A DNA stretch of 64,000 nt from Akkermansia sp. (GCA_030523775.1 JAUNHW010000013.1:1-64000), one strand, 5' to 3'. Shown: positions 24,690-32,120, counted from the first letter of the stretch. The notes: a model not told the origin generated them from the letters alone. Program-made: numbers and translations.

Positions 24690-25039
24690 TGCTCATCCCC
24701 TTTCTCGTAGTCGTCGTTCATCTTTTCGGCAAGTGCAATAGCCGCCTCTTCGGAGTCGCAGTACTTCTCAAGCACTTCACTGTCGTACACAGCCCAAATG
24801 CCAGGGGTTACCTCTGCGGCGTAGTATCGCCTGCCGCTGTCGTGTCGCGTTTCCTTTTCCAAGTACACAAGTGGTTCGCCATGCGTGCCATAATCGGGTA
24901 CTATTGACATGATGGTCCACCCATCTGCGGACAGTTCGTTGATGCGTGTAACGTGGTTCCTGCTGCCCCACGTTTCCACGTCCGCGGGCTTGCTGGTTAC
25001 GTCTCCGTGGACTACTTCAATGAGCTTGTACCGCTTCAT
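24686..25039 (-). CDS. Small phage protein, unknown function
   Basis: The 117-residue protein starts with a DUF4177-like strand-helix pattern (MKRYKLIEVVHGD, then INELSADGWTIMSIVPDYG) and ends with an acidic helix. It has the strongest ribosome-binding site of the block (AAAGGAGGT) and overlaps both neighbours by 4 bp. Function unknown. Confidence 0.6.
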   Translation of the reverse strand: MKRYKLIEVVHGDVTSKPADVETWGSRNHVTRINELSADGWTIMSIVPDYGTHGEPLVYLEKETRHDSGRRYYAAEVTPGIWAVYDSEVLEKYCDSEEAAIALAEKMNDDYEKGDEQ

Positions 25040-26139
25040 GCCGCCACCTCCTTTCCAGTTGCCGTGATGGTCTCAATAACCTTGTCAACATTGCTGTTCA
25101 TTCGGTTAATCATGGCCGTCTTGAGGCTAGCCAGCGTTTGCGTGGCCGATATCATTTTCTTTGCCCGCGCATAGGCCAGTAGTTCCACGCGGTACGGCTT
25201 GAGCTTGGGGTTCAGGCTGGTTTTCCAAAAGCCCGTCTCGTCGTCCAGTTCGGGTATGTAGTCGGGGTCACCCTCGTTGCGCGTTGTCGCGCCCTGTGCG
25301 GCGGGTTGCTCCTGCTCTGGTGCGGGTGTGGGCGTTGGCTCGGGTGCGGCGTTCTGGGTGGATTCTGGGGCTTGCTGGGCGGTATTTGCGGGGCAGCATT
25401 CCTCGATGGTCGTAAACAGCGGGGCGAGTACCCCTTCCTCCACGAACAACTGCGGGGCAAGTCCGTGTCTGCTCTTGGCCGTGACATCAGGCGTGCTGGA
25501 CGTGATGAGTATGCGGTTCTGCCCGCCCTTTGCCACTCCCTTGTCCACCGTTACGTCGGTTGTCAGGAAGTATACCTCGTCGCACCATTCGCGAATCTTC
25601 TCGGCGGTCTGGGTGGACTGTTTCTGGGTGCCCGTTATTTTCAGGTTCCACACGCGGTACGGTTCAAGTCCAGGCAGACGGAGCAGTTCGTCTCGGGCGT
25701 GTGCCACCAGAAGTATGGCATAGCCCATATTGTTTAGCTCGGTCAGCTTGTCGAGTATCTCGGTCATCTTGCCGCGCATGTACTCATACCCAGCCTTGTA
25801 CCCGATATCCTCAATGTTCTTGACTCCCTTTTCCTTGCACACGGCCTTTTCGGCCATGTCATTGAGCCAGTCCACCGTGTCAATGACGATGGTCTCAATC
25901 TCGGTGCTGCCCGCGCTGATTAGCGCGTCCAATGTACCCGCTAGGGTGTCGTACGTGTCCGCGAACTTGCGGAAACGCAGGTCAAGGCGTAAGCTGCCTT
26001 TCTCGGTGTCGATGAAGAACGGAGCGGGGAACGTGGCGGCAAGTGTCGACTTGCCTACGCCGCTGGCTCCGTAAATCAGGATTCGCGGTGCGCGCTTGAT
26101 TGCGCCCGCGCTGTCGCATATTGCATCTAATGTGCTCAT
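25036..26139 (-). CDS. RecA-like phage recombination ATPase (AAA_24/Sak4-like)
   Basis: The 367-residue protein has Walker A GASGVGKST (residues 24-32), a DTEKG element (about 42-46), Walker B-like TIVIDTVDWLND and the sensor-type ILLVAHARDE. This is the layout of the Sak4/AAA_24 recombination ATPases of phages. Residues 255-300 are Pro/Glu/Ala-rich linker and the C-terminal 65 residues form a small helical domain. With the DUF2800-like nuclease, SSB-like protein and RusA-like resolvase it forms a complete recombination set. Confidence 0.75.
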   Translation of the reverse strand: MSTLDAICDSAGAIKRAPRILIYGASGVGKSTLAATFPAPFFIDTEKGSLRLDLRFRKFADTYDTLAGTLDALISAGSTEIETIVIDTVDWLNDMAEKAVCKEKGVKNIEDIGYKAGYEYMRGKMTEILDKLTELNNMGYAILLVAHARDELLRLPGLEPYRVWNLKITGTQKQSTQTAEKIREWCDEVYFLTTDVTVDKGVAKGGQNRILITSSTPDVTAKSRHGLAPQLFVEEGVLAPLFTTIEECCPANTAQQAPESTQNAAPEPTPTPAPEQEQPAAQGATTRNEGDPDYIPELDDETGFWKTSLNPKLKPYRVELLAYARAKKMISATQTLASLKTAMINRMNSNVDKVIETITATGKEVAA

Positions 26140-26152
26140 GGTCTTTGTTTTT

Positions 26153-26359
26153 TTACTTATTCTTGTTTCTTCCTTTGGGGAAGGGGGTTGTTCCGTTTCG
26201 TTGGCAAAGCATCCTGTCTCGGTAGGCTAGGGCCTGTTTCAAGACGCGGTTGCGGTTCTGCCACGTGAAGCGGAAAGCTCTCGCGTGTCTCTCCCCGTGC
26301 ACTTGCACGCGTACGAGGAACGAACGTTTGCGCTCGGTTATGTCTTTCAGGGTTCCCAT
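26153..26359 (-). CDS. Small basic phage protein, unknown function
   Basis: I prefer the ATG at 26359 (MGTLKDITERKRSFLVRVQ); a GTG at 26410 would add 17 residues but overlap the small gene upstream much more. The 68-residue product is very basic, with an integrase-arm-like strand pattern (KRSFLVRVQVHGERHARAFRF) and a basic helix. DNA binding is likely. Confidence 0.5.
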   Translation of the reverse strand: MGTLKDITERKRSFLVRVQVHGERHARAFRFTWQNRNRVLKQALAYRDRMLCQRNGTTPFPKGRNKNK

Positions 26360-26481
26360 GTCGGGCAGTCGGGTTGAAATCCCGAGTACGGGTACTCTGG
26401 CTGGTTCCACGTGCTAATGGCTCGGTAGGTAGCCACCGCTGCCATTATCACGCAAAGGATGGTTATTGCTGCTGCTTTCAT
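26347..26481 (-). CDS. Possible 44-residue membrane peptide
   Basis: A 44-codon frame, MKAAAITILCVIMAAVATYRAI then a short polar tail ending CPTWEP, fills a gap between two genes. It has one hydrophobic segment and overlaps the next gene by 13 bp. No good ribosome-binding site is present, so this is a candidate only. Confidence 0.35.
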   Translation of the reverse strand: MKAAAITILCVIMAAVATYRAISTWNQPEYPYSGFQPDCPTWEP

Positions 26482-26510
26482 TGTCTTGGTCTTTGGTCTT
26501 GGTCTTTGGG

Positions 26511-26822
26511 TTAGGTTAGCGGACTGCCGCCGCTTCGAAGATAGTCGTCGAACGATGCCGCTTCCACGCGCTGCATGGGCTTCTCGCCACGGGCGCGGAA
26601 CGTGCGCACCTTGACCACGCCCGCGCGCACCCCGTCATCGATGAGCCGCTGCGCGGTGTTGCGGGAGAGCGTGTACCGCTCCATGAGCGTGTCGCGCTTC
26701 ACCCACTTGGTGTCGCGTTCCTTGACAGCTGGTGCCGTTAGTTCCAGAACGGCACGCTGGATGCCCCGCACCATCGTGGTCAGGGTCTCCAGTTGTTCTT
26801 GCTGTTGCTCAAATACTCCCAT
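26511..26822 (-). CDS. Early DNA-binding protein (HTH-like)
   Basis: The 103-residue product has an N-terminal Gln/Glu helix and then a helix-turn-helix-like region (MERYTLSRNTAQRLIDDGVRAGVVKVRTF) as in excisionases and MerR-like adaptors. It is the second gene of the leftward early transcript, 2 bp after the first. It may be an excisionase or early regulator. Confidence 0.6.
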   Translation of the reverse strand: MGVFEQQQEQLETLTTMVRGIQRAVLELTAPAVKERDTKWVKRDTLMERYTLSRNTAQRLIDDGVRAGVVKVRTFRARGEKPMQRVEAASFDDYLRSGGSPLT

Positions 26823-26824
26823 GG

Positions 26825-26992
26825 CTAGGCGTGTGCTTTGGCTTCCCGTTCCTCGCGCATGACGCGCTCGATGGTGGCGTTGACGAGGGCTTCCAGAAAG
26901 TCCTGCGGGTCGAGTCCGTAGTGTTTCGCGGCGGCTGTTGCCGCTTTGCCCACAGGGCTGTTTTTATCGATTGTTACAAGGGTTTCTTTCAT
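26825..26992 (-). CDS. First gene of the leftward early operon (55 residues)
   Basis: I choose ATG 26992 (MKETLVTIDKNSPVG) because a leftward promoter lies at 27005-27033 and its -10 box sits inside the longer reading from 27028. The product is a small alpha-helical acidic protein with KHYGLDPQDFLEALVNATIERVM. In this position phages often encode a Cro-like or other switch protein, but no HTH is clear. The predicted mRNA leader is only about 6 nt. Confidence 0.6.
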   Translation of the reverse strand: MKETLVTIDKNSPVGKAATAAAKHYGLDPQDFLEALVNATIERVMREEREAKAHA

Positions 26993-27004
26993 GTCTACGG
27001 TCGG

Positions 27005-27033
27005 AGTATATATAAAATCTGTGCGCATGGCAA
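27005..27033 (-). promoter_or_regulatory. Leftward early promoter, TTGCCA-17-TATACT
   Basis: On the minus strand the -35 TTGCCA (27033-27028) and -10 TATACT (27010-27005) are separated by 17 bp. The predicted start is about 6 nt before the ATG at 26992, so the transcript is nearly leaderless. It diverges from the plus-strand promoter at 27118-27146. Confidence 0.7.
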
Positions 27034-27043
27034 GAGAAAAGTG

Positions 27044-27144
27044 TTTATTTTATAAAACTTTTTTCCAGGCGTGTAATGCCGCTTGAAAAAAATAATCATT
27101 TTTTATAACAAGACCCCTTGACAGAATGTTCATTTTTTGTTAGA
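27044..27144. promoter_or_regulatory. Candidate operator array in the divergent switch region
   Basis: Three related AT-rich 15-mers lie between and within the two divergent promoters: TTTATTTTATAAAAC (27044-27058), TCATTTTTTATAACA (27096-27110) and TCATTTTTTGTTAGA (27130-27144). The last overlaps the spacer and -10 of the plus-strand promoter. They could be binding sites for the regulator encoded at 27156; this is inferred from position and similarity. Confidence 0.45.
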
Positions 27145-27146
27145 GT
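27118..27146 (+). promoter_or_regulatory. Regulator promoter, TTGACA-17-TAGAGT
   Basis: A perfect -35 TTGACA (27118-27123), 17-bp spacer and -10 TAGAGT (27141-27146) precede the ATG at 27156 by 9 nt. Transcription would start within about 3 nt of the start codon, reminiscent of the leaderless lambda cI message from PRM. Confidence 0.7.
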
Positions 27147-27155
27147 TCCACCGTC

Positions 27156-27518
27156 ATGATTATCCCCACACTATCCGAAATCGAAGCCCGCCGTGCTGCG
27201 TTGAAGGTGTCTAAGCGTGCCCTTGCCAAGGCCGCGGAGATGAACTACAACTACCTCCTTCAAGTCTACTGGCGAGACAAGAACGGCACCCCTCCCACCA
27301 AGGCCATCCTCATCCGTCTGGACGCCGCCCTGCCGAAGTATGACGACGCGTTCCGTATCGCCATCAAAGACCACTCCCGTTCCGAGTGGTTGCAAGCCCG
27401 TGCCGAAGTCGAGGGCGTGTCTGTTGCCGACCTCGTCTATCAGCTCGTCGGCGAAGTCCTGTCTAGGGGCAGGGGTACCACTAAAGGTACCACCCGCAGG
27501 AAGTCAACCACCCCTTAA
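27156..27518 (+). CDS. Phage regulator, HTH-like (candidate repressor)
   Basis: This is the only plus-strand gene of the prophage. The 120-residue product has an XRE/CI-like N-terminus (IEARRAALKVSKRALAKAAEMNYNYLLQVY..., then LIRLDAALPKYDDAFRIA) and a C-terminal half with a short helical domain (ARAEVEGVSVADLVYQLVGEVL) and a basic, Thr-rich tail. Its divergence from the early operon, its own strong promoter and the AT-rich repeats between them suit a lysogeny regulator. It lacks a peptidase-like cleavage domain, so a RecA-cleaved repressor is unlikely. Confidence 0.65.
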   Translation: MIIPTLSEIEARRAALKVSKRALAKAAEMNYNYLLQVYWRDKNGTPPTKAILIRLDAALPKYDDAFRIAIKDHSRSEWLQARAEVEGVSVADLVYQLVGEVLSRGRGTTKGTTRRKSTTP

Positions 27519-27578
27519 CCCTCATCAGTACGTAATCAACCGCCGCTCTGGCGATGATAGTAGCCCTACTCCCCAAAG

Positions 27579-27610
27579 GCCGCCCGGTTCTCCCAGAGCC
27601 GGGCGGCTTT
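27579..27610 (+). terminator. Terminator at the prophage-host junction
   Basis: GCCGCCCGGTTC (27579-27590) pairs with GAGCCGGGCGGC (27596-27607) around TCCCA, followed by TTT. It separates the phage regulator from host hpf and may mark the old host side of the attachment region. Confidence 0.6.
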
Positions 27611-27644
27611 GCGTTGCGGGCTTCGCTTTGTTGGAAGTTTTTCC

Positions 27645-27673
27645 TTGCAAAAAAGGAGGAAGCGGGTTAGCAT
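27645..27673 (+). promoter_or_regulatory. hpf promoter, TTGCAA-17-TAGCAT
   Basis: A -35-like TTGCAA (27645-27650) and -10-like TAGCAT (27668-27673) are 17 bp apart. The leader before the ATG at 27739 would be about 60 nt and includes AAAAGG, so this gene is translated in the conventional way. Confidence 0.5.
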
Positions 27674-27738
27674 GACTATTGCAAATGGCGTTTGAGCGCG
27701 CCACAAGCACAGAACAACATATAGAAAAGGTACACACC

Positions 27739-28338
27739 ATGTCCAGTGAAGCAACGAACATTACCGTGACGGGTCGCCATATCGAGGTGACGGATGCCAT
27801 CCATGATTTCGCCGTCAAGAAGATCCAGGCCATCCACATTGAATACCCGCGCATCGTGGAAGCGCGCGTGGTGGTGGATGTGCAGAAGGACCGGCAGTTG
27901 GCGGAAATCGTGCTATTCTGTGCCGACCACATCACCATCCAGGCCTCTACGGTGAGCAGCGACCTGTACGCCGCCATCGATGAAACAATCACCAAGATCA
28001 TGCGGCGCATGCGCAAGCACAAGACGCGCCTGCTGAAACATTTCCGCCCCCACCGCTCGGAGAGCATCCGCAAGCTGGACGAAACCGTGTACCAGGAGGA
28101 CGTGCTGGACCAGGACGTGGATATCGACGCCCCGGAGGACCCCAAGCCCGTGCGCATCACGCGGGAAGGCTACGACCTGCGCACCATGTACAAGGAGGAC
28201 GCCATCATGGAGCTGGAAATCTCCGGCAAGCCCTTTGTGCTGTACCGCAACGCGCGCCGCAACGTGCTGCAGATTGTCTACCGGCTGTGCCCGGGGGAAT
28301 ACTCCATCATTGAGCTGGGCAACGAGCTCAAGGCCTGA
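27739..28338 (+). CDS. hpf: Ribosome hibernation promoting factor, long form
   Basis: The 199-residue protein has an N-terminal S30AE domain (about residues 1-105: ITVTGRHIEVTDAIHDFAVKKI... ARVVVDVQKDRQ) and a C-terminal dimerisation domain (about 135-199: VRITREGYDLRTMYKEDAIMELEISGKPFVLYRNA...EYSIIELGN). Long HPF ties two ribosomes together at the N-terminal-bound 30S subunits to form 100S dimers in stationary phase. I use ATG 27739, which has AAAAGG 8 nt upstream; an earlier in-frame ATG at 27679 would overlap the predicted transcription start. Confidence 0.9.
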   Translation: MSSEATNITVTGRHIEVTDAIHDFAVKKIQAIHIEYPRIVEARVVVDVQKDRQLAEIVLFCADHITIQASTVSSDLYAAIDETITKIMRRMRKHKTRLLKHFRPHRSESIRKLDETVYQEDVLDQDVDIDAPEDPKPVRITREGYDLRTMYKEDAIMELEISGKPFVLYRNARRNVLQIVYRLCPGEYSIIELGNELKA

Positions 28339-28366
28339 GGCGCCGGCAGCCCCGCAAACATTCAAA

Positions 28367-28397
28367 GCCCGTCCGGCGTGCTGCCGGGCGGGCTTTT
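28367..28397. terminator. Terminator between hpf and an exported thioredoxin gene
   Basis: GCCCGTCCGGC (28367-28377) pairs with GCCGGGCGGGC (28383-28393) and is followed by TTTT on the plus strand. The two genes are convergent, so it probably serves hpf mainly. Confidence 0.7.
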
Positions 28398-28438
28398 GCG
28401 GTGTGCGGCGCGGCGCGGCGCGAAAACCGTGGCGTGCC

Positions 28439-29350
28439 TCACCTGTCCTTCATGAGCTCCTTGAGCTTGGCCTCGGGGTCGGCGTACTCCCTCTTCACGT
28501 CCTCCACATCCTTGGGGGTGCAGGTGGGCTCCAGCTCCGCGAGGCCGAGCATGTACTTCTTGAGCTCCAGCACCTCCTCCACGGTGGTGGCGTTCACGAT
28601 GAGCATCTGGGCGTGCAGCCCCCAGATGTCCAGGCGGTTCTGGGGCATGGCGATGGGCGCGTACTTCCTGGTGACGCCGTACAGGCCGTCCGAACCCTGC
28701 GAGACCTTGCATTCCGCGTAGAATTGGCGCATCTGCTCCTCCGCCTTCAGCTCGTCTTTCATGCCGGTTTGGTGGGCGGTGTCCAGCTTGATGATTTCCT
28801 CGCGCATGGCGCGGGAGTGTGCGCGGTACTGCTGGGGCACGTTCACCCAGACCTCGAAAAGGGCCTTGGCGCGCTCCTGCCCGGTGAGCTTGGCGGCCTT
28901 GCGCAGCTTCTTGCCGGCCTTCACGGCCTCGTCCAGCGGCTTGGTGACCTGTTCAAAGGTGTTTCTGCCGCCGAAGAAGCCGCCCACGAGCTCGCCGGTG
29001 TGGTCTGCCACCAGGATGGTGGGGTAGATGCGCACGCCGTACTCCTCGCAGATGGCGGCGTTGTGCTTGAACTGCTGCTCGCTGAATTTGGGCTTGTGGG
29101 GCATGTCCACCTCCAGGCACACGAACTTGTCTTTGGCGTAGGCCTCGAACTCCGGCTTGTCGAAGATGTCTTTCTTCATGGCGATGCAGTGGCCGCACCA
29201 GTCGGACCCCGTGAACTCCAGCAGGATGAGCTTGTTCTCCGCCTTGGCCTTCGCCTTCGCGGCCGCAAAGTCAGTCATCCACTCCACGCCGAAGGCCGGG
29301 GCCGCCAAAACGGCCACCGCCGCTGCCAATGTAAAGAACTGTTTGAGCAT
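28439..29350 (-). CDS. Exported thioredoxin-fold protein 1 (CGHC)
   Basis: The 303-residue protein has a signal peptide (residues 1-21, MLKQFFTLAAAVAVLAAPAFG) and a thioredoxin-like domain with the shared FTGSDWC signature and redox pair C52-G-H-C55. A cis-Pro-type YPTILVAD follows near residue 110. The C-terminal 150 residues are a helical domain shared with three paralogues at 50004, 50953 and 53075. CGHC is the protein-disulfide-isomerase-type active site. I start at ATG 29350, whose A is exactly at the predicted +1 of the promoter. Confidence 0.8.
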   Translation of the reverse strand: MLKQFFTLAAAVAVLAAPAFGVEWMTDFAAAKAKAKAENKLILLEFTGSDWCGHCIAMKKDIFDKPEFEAYAKDKFVCLEVDMPHKPKFSEQQFKHNAAICEEYGVRIYPTILVADHTGELVGGFFGGRNTFEQVTKPLDEAVKAGKKLRKAAKLTGQERAKALFEVWVNVPQQYRAHSRAMREEIIKLDTAHQTGMKDELKAEEQMRQFYAECKVSQGSDGLYGVTRKYAPIAMPQNRLDIWGLHAQMLIVNATTVEEVLELKKYMLGLAELEPTCTPKDVEDVKREYADPEAKLKELMKDR

Positions 29351-29356
29351 GCGTGC

Positions 29357-29386
29357 AGTATAGCGCATTGCCGGCCCGCCCCGCAA
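29357..29386 (-). promoter_or_regulatory. Leaderless promoter, TTGCGG-18-TATACT-6-ATG
   Basis: On the minus strand the -35 TTGCGG (29386-29381), 18-bp spacer and -10 TATACT (29362-29357) end exactly 6 nt before the ATG of thioredoxin-like gene 1. No ribosome-binding site is possible between them. Confidence 0.7.
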
Positions 29387-29450
29387 GGAAAATAAGCCCG
29401 CGCGAAGCGCGCGCTATCTCACTCCTAATCCTAATCCAAATTAGTTGCCC

Positions 29451-29490
29451 CAATGCCCTGCATAATCAAAATGCAACCATCGGGACACCA
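29451..29490 (-). repeat. Dispersed repeat, copy A
   Basis: On the minus strand this contains GTCCCGATGGTTGCATTTTG followed by ATTATGCAGGGCATTGG, directly after the stop codon at 29500. Related copies lie at 32897, 33655 and 36628. A small GGGAC-GTCCC hairpin precedes it. Confidence 0.6.
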
Positions 29491-29499
29491 GTCCCGCAA

Positions 29500-31692
29500 T
29501 CACTCCATGCGTTCCAGGATTCGCTTGGCGAGCTGGCAGGCGGCGGCGTAGTCCAGGCGGCCGTTGGGCAGGGCGGGAATTTCCGGCACGGGGAGGATGA
29601 GGTGCGGGCACCAGTTTTCGGAATACCCCTCGTTGCGGATGCCGTAGCGCAGCACGGAAATATCCGGCGGCAGCTTTTCCGGGGGCAGCGTGGTGAGCAT
29701 GATCAGGTGGTCCCGCGCATCGCGGTCTGTGAGGGAGACAATGGCGATGCGGCGCTCCGTGGAGGCGGGATCCGTTTCCCCGAATCCCTCCAGCAGCAGG
29801 TTCTCCAGCGCGGCGTGGGGGATGAATTCCCCGTGCACCACGGCGTAGCGCTCGCGGGTGCCCAGGATGTGCAGCTTGCCGTCTGCATCCACCATGCCCA
29901 GGTCTCCGGTGCGCAGCCAGCCGTTGCGTATGTTGGCGATGGTGGCCTCCTCGTTGTCCTGGTAGCCGCGGGTGAGTGCGGCGCCGCGCACCCACACCAG
30001 GCCGGGCGTGTTGATGGGCAGCAGGTGGGAGGGGCGGCGCGGATCGCTGATGCTCACGGCAATGCCGGGCATGGGCTCGCCTATGCCCTCCTCCTTCAGG
30101 TAGGGGGTGGCCTGCCGCGCGGCGGCGGTGGCGGTGCAGGTGTTGTCCTGTGAGAGGGAGACCAGCGAACCGGCCTCCGAGAGCGCGTATGCGCCCAGCA
30201 GGGAGGTATGCAAATGTTCCTTCACGGCGCGCGCCAGTGCGGGCGGCACGGGGCCTCCGGCGGCCACCAGGTATTTCAGGGAGAGCAGCGGGCAATCCGC
30301 GCCGTCCTCCACCAGGGCGCGCGCGGTGTCCGGCGTGCCGATGGCGGATTGCACGCCGTGGCGCAGGATGAGCTCGCGCAGGCGCGCCCCGGCGTCCTCC
30401 GGCGAGGGGTAGGTGACCATGCTGTGGCCGTAGAGCAGCGGCATGAGCAGGCCGGGTATCAGCCCGGCGCTGCAGTAGAGCGGGGCCGCGGCCAGGATGG
30501 GCTTGTCCGCCTGCAGCTGCATGCGGCTCTGCAGGGCCGTGAGGTTGGCCCAGGCCATGCGGTGGGTGAGCACAATGGCGCGCGGGGCGCCGGTGGTGCT
30601 GCCGCTGAAGATGAGCGCCGCCTCATCGTGCGGCTTGCGGGCGGGCAGGCGCAGCAAGCGCAGCAGCTGGTCCGTGCGCAGGTGGTGCACCAGGAGGCGC
30701 CACACGCGCAGGCGGCCGCCGCCCAGCTCCTCCAGCGTTTCGTCTATGTAGACGAGGTCCCGCGTGGGAGGCCAGTCGAACCCGCTTTGCAGGGTCACGA
30801 AGCGTGTTTCCGTGATAAAGCGGGTCACGTGGGCCTGAAGCATCATCTCGCGCACAATTTCCGGCGCGGCGGTGTAGTTGATGTTCACCGGGGTGATGCC
30901 GGCGAGCAGGCAGGCCAGGTTTGCAATGGCGGCGCGCTTGCCGGGCGGCAGGATGATGCCCAGCCGCTTGTGGGTGATGTTGCGGCGCAGGTGCCGCGCC
31001 AGCATCAGGGAGACGGCCAGCAGGTTGGGGTACGGCAGTTCGGAATCGTCTATGCCGTCGATGATTTTCGCCTCCGCGTGCGCCTGCAGGCTGGTGACGA
31101 GCATGCGCGCCAGCGAGCAGTCTTCCGGCAGCGGCAGGTCCGCGAACATATCCGCCGCGGCTTCCATCCACGCTTCCAGCACGCGGGCGCTCTGCGCGCC
31201 ACGCCCGCGGATGGGCTGCATGATGCGCAGCCTGGTTTCACCGCAGGGTAGCTGCGTGGCAACGGCGTTCTCCAGCCCCTCGTTGAACATGCCCACGTAC
31301 ACGGGCACGGTGTCCAGCGTGCTGCCGTCCATGTGGGAGAGCAGGCGGCCGGGAACATCGCTGAGCGTGGCGCCGTCGTCCGTGTCGCGCGGGCCGGTGA
31401 GCAGCACCACGTGGCGGCCGCTGCCCAGCATATCGTGCACCTGCTCCGCGAGCATGATGCCGCTCTGCCGCGCCAGGGAACCCATGATTCCGGCGGCGCG
31501 GCTCCGGCGCAGGTAATCCATCACCTCGCCGGTGGGCAGGTGCGTTTCCTCCACCAGCCAGGCCACGCGCTGCGGGCCGCCCAGCAGGTTTTCCAATTCC
31601 TGCAGAACCTCCAGGCCGGGGATGCGGTTGGGAATGAAGAACGCCGGGCGTGCCGGCACGTTCTCCCTACCCTCTGTGCGGATGGACGGCAT
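29500..31692 (-). CDS. AMP-binding acyl-activating enzyme with degenerate acyltransferase-like N-terminus
   Basis: The 730-residue protein resembles the acyl-ACP synthetase/2-acylglycerophosphoethanolamine acyltransferase group. The C-terminal ligase has the A3 motif FSGSTTGAPRAIVLTHR, GAYALSEAG, the A7-type LRTGDLG and a C-terminal PNGRLDYAA. The N-terminal 230 residues look like a PlsC domain, but the catalytic H-x4-D motif is not visible. The gene follows mscL (18-bp gap) and a histidine-phosphatase gene in one operon. It may recycle fatty acids into membrane lipid. No substrate can be deduced. Confidence 0.7.
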   Translation of the reverse strand: MPSIRTEGRENVPARPAFFIPNRIPGLEVLQELENLLGGPQRVAWLVEETHLPTGEVMDYLRRSRAAGIMGSLARQSGIMLAEQVHDMLGSGRHVVLLTGPRDTDDGATLSDVPGRLLSHMDGSTLDTVPVYVGMFNEGLENAVATQLPCGETRLRIMQPIRGRGAQSARVLEAWMEAAADMFADLPLPEDCSLARMLVTSLQAHAEAKIIDGIDDSELPYPNLLAVSLMLARHLRRNITHKRLGIILPPGKRAAIANLACLLAGITPVNINYTAAPEIVREMMLQAHVTRFITETRFVTLQSGFDWPPTRDLVYIDETLEELGGGRLRVWRLLVHHLRTDQLLRLLRLPARKPHDEAALIFSGSTTGAPRAIVLTHRMAWANLTALQSRMQLQADKPILAAAPLYCSAGLIPGLLMPLLYGHSMVTYPSPEDAGARLRELILRHGVQSAIGTPDTARALVEDGADCPLLSLKYLVAAGGPVPPALARAVKEHLHTSLLGAYALSEAGSLVSLSQDNTCTATAAARQATPYLKEEGIGEPMPGIAVSISDPRRPSHLLPINTPGLVWVRGAALTRGYQDNEEATIANIRNGWLRTGDLGMVDADGKLHILGTRERYAVVHGEFIPHAALENLLLEGFGETDPASTERRIAIVSLTDRDARDHLIMLTTLPPEKLPPDISVLRYGIRNEGYSENWCPHLILPVPEIPALPNGRLDYAAACQLAKRILERME

Positions 31693-31709
31693 GCAAACCC
31701 GCGGGGCGC

Positions 31710-32102
31710 CTATTTACGCAGCGCATCACGGATTTCGCGCAGCAGTTGAATGTCTTCCGGGGTGGGGGCGGGGGCTTCCTCCTTGGGCTCCTCCTTGTCC
31801 TTGGCGCGCAGCTTGCAGATGACGCGGATGGCGAAGAAGATGGAGAGCGAGATGATGAGGAAGTCTATGATGGTCTGGCAGAACGTGCCGTACTTGATGC
31901 CGTTCCAGGCCAGGTCGTCCAGCTTGCCGGCGGGCGTGATCAGCAGGATGGCCGGCATGATGACATCATTCACCAGGGAGGTGACAATCTTGCCGAACGC
32001 ACCGCCGATGATGACGCCGACGGCCATGTCCACCACGTTGCCCTTGAGGGCGAACGCCTTGAATTCCTGCACCCATGCGGGTGTGAGTTTGTTGATTTCC
32101 AT
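31710..32102 (-). CDS. mscL: Large-conductance mechanosensitive channel MscL
   Basis: The 130-residue protein is typical MscL: an amphipathic N-terminal helix ([24 protein letters not shown]), TM1 with the gate, and TM2 ([18 protein letters not shown]). A charged C-terminal bundle helix ends [15 protein letters not shown]. It opens under membrane tension to release solutes during osmotic downshock. It is the middle gene of a three-gene operon. Confidence 0.92.
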   Translation of the reverse strand: MEINKLTPAWVQEFKAFALKGNVVDMAVGVIIGGAFGKIVTSLVNDVIMPAILLITPAGKLDDLAWNGIKYGTFCQTIIDFLIISLSIFFAIRVICKLRAKDKEEPKEEAPAPTPEDIQLLREIRDALRK

Positions 32103-32120
32103 ATTGTCGATTGGGTTTGG

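Larger units (their letters stand above)
1..27518. mobile_element. Prophage (partial; left end outside the window)
   Basis: Some 38 tightly packed, mostly overlapping minus-strand genes run from a divergent regulatory region at 27.0 kb down to a stem-loop at 0.45 kb. The head genes resemble phage Mu (gpF-like, gpI-like, capsid, DUF1320), while the tail set (tube, tape measure, hub, no sheath) suggests a long non-contractile tail. Recombination and replication genes lie at the right. The right boundary is inferred to fall between the plus-strand regulator ending at 27518 and the terminator at 27579, because host hpf follows. No integrase, terminase, portal, endolysin or att repeat could be recognised, so the element either continues left or is incomplete. 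Confidence 0.85.

Noticed and set aside
480-27518. Diversity-generating retroelement in the prophage
   Set aside because: No reverse transcriptase, template/variable repeat pair or Avd gene was found in the phage. The only Avd-like gene (48746) is in the host region without a reverse transcriptase.
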